Shown: positions 24,856-32,137 of the stretch, in pieces
Layout: every line of letters starts with the position of its first letter
How positions within the stretch are numbered: position 1 is the stretch's first letter
From: JAVKDP01 sp040222185
GTDB taxonomy: Bacteria; Bacteroidota; Rhodothermia; Balneolales; Balneolaceae
Assembly (NCBI GenBank): GCA_040222185.1
Contig: JAVKDP010000027.1
Span: forward strand, 1 to 41,083
Length of the DNA: 41,083 nucleotides
Direction: 5' to 3'
Program-made: the position numbers and the translations under genes
The notes under the pieces: model-generated
Database searches by the model: none
Told to the model about the DNA's origin: nothing
Seen by the model: only the letters and a program-made list of their open reading frames with translations

Positions 24856-25755
24856 TTGCGAAGCCTTTCCTTACATCATTACCCCCAGATTATTTTCAAA
24901 GACCAGGAGAAGTTTCTCTGGAATCCAATCCTTAAAAAAGCGTTCAAAAACCTTCCTGAAGAACGGGTTCGTTTACAACTCGTTGAATATCTCACCCAGG
25001 AAGCTGCTTTTTCAAAGAACAGGCTTTCATTTGAAACACCTGTGAATCTGCCCAGAGATAAAGCCGCGTCCCGTACTGACCTGATTTGCTACGATTCGGA
25101 TTTCAAGCCTACAGTACTTATCGAATGTAAAGCCCCGGAAATTAAGTTAGATGGCAAGGCGGCCATACAGATTTCAAGGTATAACCAATTGGTAGGCGCA
25201 TCCACACTCATGATTTCAAATGGAGTTCATGACTATTGGTTTAGCGCAAAGGGAAATGAATTACTCCAGAAAGTCCCGGAGCAGTTTAAGTCAAAAAAAG
25301 AACCTGCCAGGAATTACGAATACTGGTCAGAGCGTGGCTTTGCTGGCAAGAACTCAGATTTCGAAATTCAACCGTGGATTAGTGAAAGCTGTATTGAGCT
25401 TTATCTGAATAATGAGTCCCGTTCCCTGTTTTTCAATTTTGAAGGCACTTCATCTGAGTTATTCCTATCTAATTTTTATCGAATATTCCATGTAGATGAG
25501 CAAACCAATATAGCACTCGCCTTAACTTCTACTCCTTATGGAGCTACAAAACTGAATGCCGTATTGAATTATAACGGGGAAAATATAGCTCTCCTCTCGG
25601 TTTCTCTTGATTTACTTGCTACAGAAGAACCACAGAATTCGATCCTCCAGAATCATAAAGGTTTTCAACACTTTGATATAGTAGTGGAAACAGGGTTGAA
25701 CTTTGGCCAGTCTCTTGGGTCTCTGGTGCCTGAATTCGCTGAGCTGATGGGTTAA
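24856..25755 (+). CDS. Stand-alone HsdR N-terminal-like (PD-(D/E)xK) domain protein
   Basis: The 299-aa protein resembles the N-terminal nuclease domain found in type I restriction HsdR subunits (HSDR_N family). EERVRLQLVEYL is followed by SRTDLICY and TVLIECKAP, giving the D-x(n)-E-x-K nuclease signature (Glu-Cys-Lys), and then AIQISRYNQ. No helicase, methyltransferase or specificity gene is nearby, so it is not part of a normal restriction system; such stand-alone copies are common in Bacteroidota and uncharacterised. The start is TTG 24856, because an in-frame stop lies 13-15 bases upstream and homologous proteins begin close to this point. The C-terminal half (from about residue 175) is of unknown fold. 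Confidence 0.72.
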   Translation: MRSLSLHHYPQIIFKDQEKFLWNPILKKAFKNLPEERVRLQLVEYLTQEAAFSKNRLSFETPVNLPRDKAASRTDLICYDSDFKPTVLIECKAPEIKLDGKAAIQISRYNQLVGASTLMISNGVHDYWFSAKGNELLQKVPEQFKSKKEPARNYEYWSERGFAGKNSDFEIQPWISESCIELYLNNESRSLFFNFEGTSSELFLSNFYRIFHVDEQTNIALALTSTPYGATKLNAVLNYNGENIALLSVSLDLLATEEPQNSILQNHKGFQHFDIVVETGLNFGQSLGSLVPEFAELMG

Positions 25756-25810
25756 TAGTTTTTTTAACTACACACTCACCTCTCTGACTTAGCAATGGGT
25801 TAGAATGAGA

Positions 25811-26443
25811 CTATACTCTTTGTTCCTCAACCAAAGAACCTTCTGACTTCTGTAAGCTTTTCTTCCATGCGAAGTACCCGGCAACTGCAAGACCTGTAAA
25901 AAAGAGAAACTGGAAACTGGTTAGCACAAGGCCTTTGTAGAAGTACAGTGGAACAGAAATGATATCTGTAATAATCCACGCGATCCAGCTTTCAACTTTT
26001 TTCCTGGCCATTAGCCACATCCCCAGGATAGCAAAACAGGTTGTGGTTGCATCCCATATTGGTACATCGCTGTCTGTGAAGTTCTGTAGTACAAATACAA
26101 GAATTATGAATGAGGCTATAAGGATACCAACTGAAATCACCCATTCTTTCGATGAATTTTTGGTCACCGGAATCTGGTCTGTGTCATCATCGGTATCTTT
26201 CCAGTGATACCAACCATATACACTCATCACAAAGTAATAGCTGTTTACTCCGGCATCAGCATATAACAGGTAATTAAAAGACAGGTATACATAAATAAGA
26301 ACACTGATAATGCCTGTTGGATAAACCAGGATATTCTCTTTCATCGAAAACCAGACGCTCATGAGTCCAAAGATTACTGCCGTCCATTCCAGTGCCGAGG
26401 TTTGGTACACACCAGTTATTATTCCTTCGATGATTTCTTGCAT
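25811..26443 (-). CDS. pnuC: Nicotinamide riboside transporter PnuC
   Basis: The 210-aa protein has about seven membrane segments and the PnuC-type signatures YPTGIISVLIYVYLSF, YADAGVNSYYFVMSVYGWYHW and SWIAWIITDIISVPLYF. PnuC takes up nicotinamide riboside by facilitated diffusion for NAD synthesis. It is the last gene of a minus-strand run porX-tsaE-small ORF-pnuC with short gaps. No riboswitch is evident upstream. Confidence is high for the family; related PnuX/PnuT transporters of riboflavin or thiamine share the fold and cannot be fully excluded. Confidence 0.88.
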   Translation of the reverse strand: MQEIIEGIITGVYQTSALEWTAVIFGLMSVWFSMKENILVYPTGIISVLIYVYLSFNYLLYADAGVNSYYFVMSVYGWYHWKDTDDDTDQIPVTKNSSKEWVISVGILIASFIILVFVLQNFTDSDVPIWDATTTCFAILGMWLMARKKVESWIAWIITDIISVPLYFYKGLVLTSFQFLFFTGLAVAGYFAWKKSLQKSEGSLVEEQRV

Positions 26444-26479
26444 GGATACTTATTCTCGCTCTGCGAATTAAAAAAGGAA

Positions 26480-26767
26480 TTAACGTCCTTTTAATACTGC
26501 GCCTAAATTCATTTTGTGAATCGGGATAAGGTAACTGGCTAATAATTCATCTTTGTGAATTCCTAAGAGCCCTGTTCCTCTGAAGTCTACCACGCACACT
26601 TTTTCTTCTTTTTGAACAACTTCACCAATTCCATAGTACTCCGGGCTTGGGCCATAATACACAAGATCCCCCGGGTTCAGGTCGTTCTTTGCTCTTCGAT
26701 GATATGGCAGTATCACCGGAAGCAAATCAAGGCGGTATGATAATCTTCGTTTCCCAAACAGGGACAT
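26480..26767 (-). CDS. Conserved-context small protein of unknown function (95 aa)
   Basis: A soluble, basic 95-residue protein without signal peptide or membrane segment. The central part NPGDLVYYGPSPEYYGIGEVVQKEEKVCVVDF is beta-rich and resembles a small barrel of the kind found in KOW/CarD-type domains; this is a pattern impression, not a family assignment. It lies 6 bases after tsaE and 36 bases before pnuC on the same strand, so it is co-transcribed with them and porX. No function is assigned. Confidence 0.65.
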   Translation of the reverse strand: MSLFGKRRLSYRLDLLPVILPYHRRAKNDLNPGDLVYYGPSPEYYGIGEVVQKEEKVCVVDFRGTGLLGIHKDELLASYLIPIHKMNLGAVLKGR

Positions 26768-26773
26768 GTTGTT

Positions 26774-27181
26774 CTATTCTTTTATCACTATTTCTCTTTG
26801 ATGTTCTCCTGAATGAGTAATGGAAATCCAGACTGCTTCAGCAGGTATCAAATTTCTTATTTTTTGCGGCCATTCCACAATAGAAATTCCATCTCCATAA
26901 AAATATTCTTCTGCACCAATTTCAAGGGCCTCCTGCTCATTTTTTAAGCGGTAGCAATCAAAATGAAATATCGGGATATCTCCTTGGTACTCATTAATTA
27001 AAGTGAAAGTGGGTGAACTCACCTTTTCCTCCTTCACTCCAAAATAGGATGCTATACCTTTTACAAAATGTGTTTTCCCGGCTCCAAGATCCCCTTCCAG
27101 GCATACTACATTTCCGGGTACGAGTTGTTCGGCTAACTTCTTCCCAAAGCTGATAGTCTCTTGAATAGAAGAACTCAACAT
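26774..27181 (-). CDS. tsaE: tRNA threonylcarbamoyladenosine biosynthesis ATPase TsaE
   Basis: The 135-aa P-loop ATPase works with TsaB and TsaD to make the t6A37 modification on ANN-decoding tRNAs. The Walker A motif GDLGAGKTHFVKGI is near residue 30. FSSPTF-like KVSSPTFTLINEY and the HFDCYRL box follow, and the IVEWPQK region completes the TsaE signature. Length is typical. It sits 6 bases downstream of porX, which is a recurrent arrangement in Bacteroidota. Confidence 0.95.
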   Translation of the reverse strand: MLSSSIQETISFGKKLAEQLVPGNVVCLEGDLGAGKTHFVKGIASYFGVKEEKVSSPTFTLINEYQGDIPIFHFDCYRLKNEQEALEIGAEEYFYGDGISIVEWPQKIRNLIPAEAVWISITHSGEHQREIVIKE

Positions 27182-27187
27182 GGCGCC

Positions 27188-28735
27188 TTACCTGCCTTTC
27201 GGGGTGAGGGTTGCCACTGGTAATATCATTTCTTCCATCGATGCTCCACCATGTTGAAAGGTGTCTTTGTACCTATTCTGGTACTTATGATAGTTGGTTG
27301 GATATACGAAGTAATAATCTTCCCTTGCTATCAAATAATCACTTGCCCTGGCCAGCGCCGGAAGCTTGTACTTCTTGGCATCATGGATCTGGATTACCGC
27401 ATTCTTATCTGTAGCATTCAAATTCCTGCCATATTTATAACGGAGACTCGTTGCTGTGTCACGGTCACCAAATACTTTTGTATCCCTCATAGAACGGATC
27501 GAACCGTGATCGGTAGTAACTACAATAGTCACGTCTTCATCGGCCAGTTCTTTAAACATCTGGTATAACGAAGAGTGCTGAAACCAGGCTTCAGTAATGG
27601 CTCGGAAAGCAGAGGCATCAGGTGCCAGCTCTTTGATTACATCAGAATCGGATCGTGAATGAACGAGTGTATCAACAAAGTTGAACACAAAAGCCGCCAG
27701 TTTCGATTGTGAAAAGCTCTTCATTTTATTAGCAACCTGACGTCCATCATCCGCATTCAGAATCTTTTCATACTTAAATTTGATATCGATCCTGGATCGG
27801 GTTAGCTGCCTTTGCAGGAGTTCTTCTTCATGTCGGTTTAACGAGGTTTCATCCTGCCCCTGTGCCCACAACTCAGGATAAAGCTCTTCAATCTCCATTG
27901 GTGAGATACCTGCAAAAATGGAGTTTCTTGAATAGGGAGTAGCCGTAGGTAAAATCGAATAATAGAAATCTGTTTCTATGGAAAACATCTTGGCCAGGTA
28001 GGGCTCAAATACCAACCACTGGTCATAACGCATACAATCGATGAGAAAGAACATGGTCTTTTTTCCATCCCTAACATGCGGGATTACATAGTTCTTAAAA
28101 ATATCAGGTGAAATCAGTGGCGCATCATCTTTATCGTGTAACCAATGCACGTACTCTTTTTCTATAAACTTCCCAAACTCCCGGTTTGCATCCTGGAACT
28201 GATCATCCAAAACCTGCCGAAGCGCCTCATCCCCATCTTCTAAATCAATCTGCCATTTGGTTAATTCTCTGTAAATCTCAATCCATTCTTTCCAATTGGT
28301 TCTTGGGTGGATACGGGATGAAATCTCTCCAAAACCACGAAGATAAGTTTGAGCAGATTTTTCGCTCTGCAATTTCGAACGTTCTAAAATACGCTTGGTA
28401 GTAAGAAGTATCTGGTTGGGATTTACCGGCTTTATCAGGTAGTCTGATATTTTTGCCCCTATAGCATCCTCCATAATCGATTCTTCTTCACTCTTTGTAA
28501 TCATAACAACCGGAAGCAATGGTTGTTCAGCTTTTATTTTCTCAAGAGTTTCGAGCCCTCCCATTCCGGGCATTTGTTCATCAAGAAAAACGATGTCAAA
28601 CTTCTGCTCTTGTATCATCGCAACCGCATCCTCCCCATTGGTAACCGCCACAATGCCGAAACCCTTTTTTTCCAGAAATATTATATGAGATTGTAGCTGA
28701 TCTATTTCATCATCAGCCCATAGTATGTTTGGCAT
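27188..28735 (-). CDS. porX: T9SS regulator PorX (receiver + PglZ domain)
   Basis: The 515-aa protein joins an N-terminal response-regulator receiver (residues 1-125: acidic DDE, phosphoacceptor Asp52 in FLDEQMPGMGG, Lys in LIKPVNP) to a PglZ/alkaline-phosphatase-like domain (DCMRYDQW, then TTDHGSIRS and FQHGGASMEEM near the end). PorX, phosphorylated by the sensor PorY, controls type IX secretion and the sigma factor SigP in Porphyromonas and relatives; its PglZ domain is a phosphodiesterase for oligonucleotides. Metal-binding Asp/His residues appear intact. No porY, sigP or structural T9SS gene is in this window, but a T9SS cargo gene is at 32138-33937. It heads the run with tsaE, a small ORF and pnuC. 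Confidence 0.93.
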   Translation of the reverse strand: MPNILWADDEIDQLQSHIIFLEKKGFGIVAVTNGEDAVAMIQEQKFDIVFLDEQMPGMGGLETLEKIKAEQPLLPVVMITKSEEESIMEDAIGAKISDYLIKPVNPNQILLTTKRILERSKLQSEKSAQTYLRGFGEISSRIHPRTNWKEWIEIYRELTKWQIDLEDGDEALRQVLDDQFQDANREFGKFIEKEYVHWLHDKDDAPLISPDIFKNYVIPHVRDGKKTMFFLIDCMRYDQWLVFEPYLAKMFSIETDFYYSILPTATPYSRNSIFAGISPMEIEELYPELWAQGQDETSLNRHEEELLQRQLTRSRIDIKFKYEKILNADDGRQVANKMKSFSQSKLAAFVFNFVDTLVHSRSDSDVIKELAPDASAFRAITEAWFQHSSLYQMFKELADEDVTIVVTTDHGSIRSMRDTKVFGDRDTATSLRYKYGRNLNATDKNAVIQIHDAKKYKLPALARASDYLIAREDYYFVYPTNYHKYQNRYKDTFQHGGASMEEMILPVATLTPKGR

Positions 28736-28829
28736 GTAGTTTGTTTTTTTAGAAGCTACTTAAATACAAAAGCTCGCTTAAGATATATCTTTTTTGCCCT
28801 TTTAGTATTAAGACAAATTATTTTTTAAT

Positions 28830-29378
28830 CTATAGTGTTATGAAGGGCTTGATCTTTTCCAGTGTCATCTTCCCAATACCTCTCACCTTCACCAGGTCAT
28901 CAACGGATGCAAAGTCTCCGTTAGTTTGTCGATATTCAATTATTCTTTGAGCATAAGCTTTTCCGATCCCGGGAAGCTTTTCAAAATCCCCAGCCGTTGC
29001 AGAATTAATGGAAATCAGTAACTGGACTGTCACGCTTTCTTTCTGCTCAGGAATTTCCTTTTCAAGCTCTTGTTGTTCAGACTGTTCCGGTTCAGAGACA
29101 GCTATAGTAGAAGTAATAGGTGGAAGTGCTGGAGGGTTATACTTCTTCTCCTGTTCAAGTTTTTCTTTTTCTATCAACGAACTCCTCCGTTCAAATTCAG
29201 CCAAAATCTCGGCGTAATTATCTGGTGGTGGAACTACTTTCTTTTTTATGAATACATTCAGGAGAATGAGAATCAAAGCAGCGGCTAAAAGTACGGAAAT
29301 ACTTACGCGCTCTCTTTTACTAACCTGGAGGCTATCGATGAAAAAGAATAGCTTTCTTTTAAACCTGTTTTTATTCAT
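28830..29378 (-). CDS. ComEA-like helix-hairpin-helix protein with N-terminal membrane anchor
   Basis: The 182-aa protein has an N-terminal basic stretch, one membrane helix (ISVLLAAALILILLNVF), and a Glu/Lys-rich coiled region. Two helix-hairpin-helix motifs end it: NSATAGDFEKLPGIGKAYA and VDDLVKVRGIGKMTLEKI. This is the ComEA-type arrangement, in which an envelope-anchored HhH domain binds double-stranded DNA during natural transformation uptake. Other competence genes are not seen here, so the role is inferred. It stands upstream of porX with about 95 bases between, and is divergent from the hydrolase gene. Confidence 0.82.
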   Translation of the reverse strand: MNKNRFKRKLFFFIDSLQVSKRERVSISVLLAAALILILLNVFIKKKVVPPPDNYAEILAEFERRSSLIEKEKLEQEKKYNPPALPPITSTIAVSEPEQSEQQELEKEIPEQKESVTVQLLISINSATAGDFEKLPGIGKAYAQRIIEYRQTNGDFASVDDLVKVRGIGKMTLEKIKPFITL

Positions 29379-29476
29379 AAGTAATTGAAATTTAACACTT
29401 AAATTACCATAAAATTTATTGCCCAGTCAACTTGTTTTCGTGTGCCGGAAATAAGATGTTTTGCTGAATTAGTATT

Positions 29477-30271
29477 ATGTCTTCAAAATCGGTTTTCACA
29501 TATAAAAATCAGCGCATTGCCTACGAAGTATTAGGGGAAGGCAAAGCATTGGTCATCCTTCATGGCTGGGGAAGTAGCCGACGGGCAATGATGCCCATCG
29601 CCAAAAGTTTAGCTCATATCCGGTCTTGTTATGTCCTCGACTTGCCTGGTTTTGGAGACTCGAATGATCCTGAAGAGGCCTGGGGTATCGACGATTATGC
29701 TGATGCAGTACAGGCTTTTATTGAGAAACTCCCTGATGATCATATCGATGTATTGGTACATTCATTTGGTGGAAGGATTATCCTCAAACTATTAACCCGA
29801 CCGAAGGGTCTCCAGATTATCCAAAAGGTTCTGATTACTGGCGGCGCCGGGATGAAGCCAAAAAGATCATTCCAATTCTATGTAAAGAAGTACACAGCAA
29901 AAGTACTCAAAGCTCCCTTTGTGATTTTACCAAACCCGTTACGGGAAAAAGCGCTGAACTGGCTTCGTGGTACAAGTATGTGGAAAAGCCTGGGTTCAAG
30001 TGACTACTCCAAACTTTCGGGCTCTATGAGAGGCACATTTGTTAAATCGGTTACTGAGTACCTTGAGGATATGCTTCCAAAAATCCCACATGAAACACTC
30101 TTGCTATGGGGACGAAATGACGATGCAACACCTGTATACCAGGCTGAAAGAATTGAAAAAGGAATTAAAAACTCTGCCCTGGTGATTATTGAAGATGCCG
30201 GGCACTATGCTTTCCTGGATAAACCCAAGCAATTCGCCTCTATAGCAGAAGCCTTCTTTACAGGTAACTAA
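29477..30271 (+). CDS. Alpha/beta-hydrolase family protein
   Basis: The 264-aa protein has the alpha/beta-hydrolase fold: the oxyanion region LHGWGSSRRA near residue 28, the nucleophile elbow HSFGGR (Ser near residue 96), LLWGRNDDATP with the catalytic acid, and DAGHYAFLDKP with the catalytic His. All members of the Ser-Asp-His triad appear present. Relatives include haloalkane dehalogenases, esterases and the BioH/MenH group; substrate cannot be told. No signal peptide, so it is cytoplasmic. Its stop overlaps that of the convergent pseudouridine synthase by four bases. Confidence 0.85.
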   Translation: MSSKSVFTYKNQRIAYEVLGEGKALVILHGWGSSRRAMMPIAKSLAHIRSCYVLDLPGFGDSNDPEEAWGIDDYADAVQAFIEKLPDDHIDVLVHSFGGRIILKLLTRPKGLQIIQKVLITGGAGMKPKRSFQFYVKKYTAKVLKAPFVILPNPLREKALNWLRGTSMWKSLGSSDYSKLSGSMRGTFVKSVTEYLEDMLPKIPHETLLLWGRNDDATPVYQAERIEKGIKNSALVIIEDAGHYAFLDKPKQFASIAEAFFTGN

Positions 30272-31170
30272 ATTACCAACTGGTAATCGATCTCAAGCTC
30301 CTCAATCACCAGCCCTGAACTTACAAGAGATATACTTCTATTTTGAGTTGACCTGCTGGAAACATCTCCTCCTTCTCCATAAATAGGATCGTCAAAAATT
30401 GGGTAGCCCCATTCAGCAAGATGTAATCTTATTTGATGAGTTCTTCCGGTTTCGGGAATACATTTTATGATACTGAAATCTATTTTTCGCTCCACAACTT
30501 CAAAATGAGTAATGGCTTCTTTCGCATTATCCAGCCCTTTTTTGCTTTCAAATACGAACCCGTGTTTTCTTTTTACCGGAGAGTCGATGGTAATACTTTC
30601 CTCCTTTGGGGTTCCGGATACTTTCGCAAAATATGTCTTTTGAACCTTTCCTTTTGTAAAGCATTCAGTAGCTTTTTTTGCGAATTCTTTTGTTTTAGCA
30701 AACAGAACAATACCTGAGGTGACAGCATCCAGGCGGTGTGTGATGCGAAGGTTTGGGTACCCGGAATCTTTAAGAATTTCAGTCAATGTGTTCTTGTTAT
30801 ATCGACCTCCGGGATGCATTGGCAAAGGAGCGGGTTTAAAAACGACAAGGTATTCTCCTGTTTCGACCAACACCTCCACTTCGTCAGGAACCGTAGGTTC
30901 AACTACTTTGGGATTGTAATGAAATACTACCTCGCCTGAAGAAAGGACTGAACCTGTTTCCTCTTCCCTGTAAACTCTTCCATCATCTATCCTGGATTTC
31001 CATTCCTCTTCCGGGCGAAAAGGAAACTTTGTACACATTAGCTCCAAAAGAGTTTTACCGGCAAACTCTGATTCTACCGTAAAGCGATGAGTTATAGGAT
31101 ATGGTTCAACTAACCGAACGTTACGGCTGAGCTGCCTCTTGTCCTGGAATAGCCCGGTGCTTGAAATCAT
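30268..31170 (-). CDS. RluA-family RNA pseudouridine synthase
   Basis: The protein contains the RluA signature HRLDAVTSGIVLFAKT, whose Asp is the catalytic residue that isomerises uridine to pseudouridine. Other marks are LVVFKPAPLPMHPGGRYN, QKTYFAKVSG and the substrate-side ETGRTHQIRLHL. The longest frame starts at 31212, giving a 92-base overlap with trhO. ATG 31170 is chosen here (50-base overlap) because it gives a shorter, less suspicious N-terminal extension; no start exists after the trhO stop that would keep the whole S4-like region. The target RNA (23S, 16S or tRNA) is not decided by sequence. Translation is probably coupled to trhO. Confidence 0.85.
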   Translation of the reverse strand: MISSTGLFQDKRQLSRNVRLVEPYPITHRFTVESEFAGKTLLELMCTKFPFRPEEEWKSRIDDGRVYREEETGSVLSSGEVVFHYNPKVVEPTVPDEVEVLVETGEYLVVFKPAPLPMHPGGRYNKNTLTEILKDSGYPNLRITHRLDAVTSGIVLFAKTKEFAKKATECFTKGKVQKTYFAKVSGTPKEESITIDSPVKRKHGFVFESKKGLDNAKEAITHFEVVERKIDFSIIKCIPETGRTHQIRLHLAEWGYPIFDDPIYGEGGDVSSRSTQNRSISLVSSGLVIEELEIDYQLVI

Positions 31171-32089
31171 CCCCAAAATAGTTGTACCACTTTCTGAAGG
31201 GCTTAAAAGCATTTTCTACATCAAATGGCCGTTTAAATTCACTTTTTTTGCACTCTTCGCTGCAGCAACCTTCCATTAGTTCTGCTCCTTCTTCTGAACA
31301 GACAAACAGCTTATTGCAGACCATATTCGCACAATTCACATAAGTATCAGCTGGCTTCCCGGTGATTTCACAGCGTGCAATCGGAGCTAAATCTTTGGGA
31401 TTTACAGGTACAACAAGGCGGTCATCAAAAACAAAGCACTTCCCCTCAAAATGCTTGCCTTCTTCTTCCTTTGCATAATTCAGAATCCCTCCGTGAAGCT
31501 GGTTCACGTCATCCCATCCTTCTTCTTTCATCAAAACAGAGAACTTTTCGCAGCGGATTCCCCCTGTGCAATACATGAGCACCTTTTTGTCTTTCGGGAT
31601 GTTGGCTTCATCCAACCATTGAGGGAAATCATAGAAATTTTTCAAGTCTGGTGTTAACGCACCTTTAAAGTGCCCCACCTTTGATTCATAATTGTTCCGA
31701 ACGTCAATCATCACATAATCTTCACCTGACTCCATCACTTCACGCCACTCATTCGGTTGCAAGTGTTTCCCGCCATCTTTTGGATCTACTCCTTCTTTAT
31801 GAAGCGAAACGATTTCTTCTCTTACTTTACAAATAAGCTTCGCAAACGGGATATAATCGCTTTGATCTTGCTTGAACTCAGTGTCTTCAAAGCCTGGTAA
31901 TGACCTTAGGTATTCTTTGTAAGCTTCAATCTCCTCTTTAGTCCCTGCAACAGTTCCATTTATGCCTTCTGAGGAGATATAGATTCTACCTTTCAGGTTT
32001 AGTTCTTTACAATAATTTTTGTGTACTTTACAAAAACGATCGACATCCTCAACAGGATTAAATTTGTAATAAAGAATAACTTCGTACAT
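31121..32089 (-). CDS. trhO: tRNA uridine(34) hydroxylase TrhO (rhodanese-related)
   Basis: The 322-aa protein matches the YceA/TrhO family, which hydroxylates U34 of tRNAs decoding family boxes on the way to 5-oxyacetyl or 5-methoxy uridine. An N-terminal acylphosphatase-like domain (GRIYISSEGINGTVAGT) precedes a rhodanese domain (VMIDVRNNYESKVGHFKGA) with the active-site loop MYCTGGIRCEK. A Cys-rich C-terminal region follows (CANMVCNKLF, CCSEEC), probably a metal site. It overlaps the pseudouridine synthase downstream, forming a two-gene RNA-modification unit, and is divergent from the T9SS protease gene across 48 bases. Confidence 0.92.
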   Translation of the reverse strand: MYEVILYYKFNPVEDVDRFCKVHKNYCKELNLKGRIYISSEGINGTVAGTKEEIEAYKEYLRSLPGFEDTEFKQDQSDYIPFAKLICKVREEIVSLHKEGVDPKDGGKHLQPNEWREVMESGEDYVMIDVRNNYESKVGHFKGALTPDLKNFYDFPQWLDEANIPKDKKVLMYCTGGIRCEKFSVLMKEEGWDDVNQLHGGILNYAKEEEGKHFEGKCFVFDDRLVVPVNPKDLAPIARCEITGKPADTYVNCANMVCNKLFVCSEEGAELMEGCCSEECKKSEFKRPFDVENAFKPFRKWYNYFGDDFKHRAIPGQEAAQP

Positions 32090-32137
32090 CTTTTATATGT
32101 ATTTAGACGATAGTAGCTTTTTTGCCGTTACAGGCAA

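Noticed and set aside
24856..25755. Complete type I restriction system
   Set aside because: Only an HsdR N-terminal-like domain is found; no helicase, HsdM or HsdS gene is adjacent.
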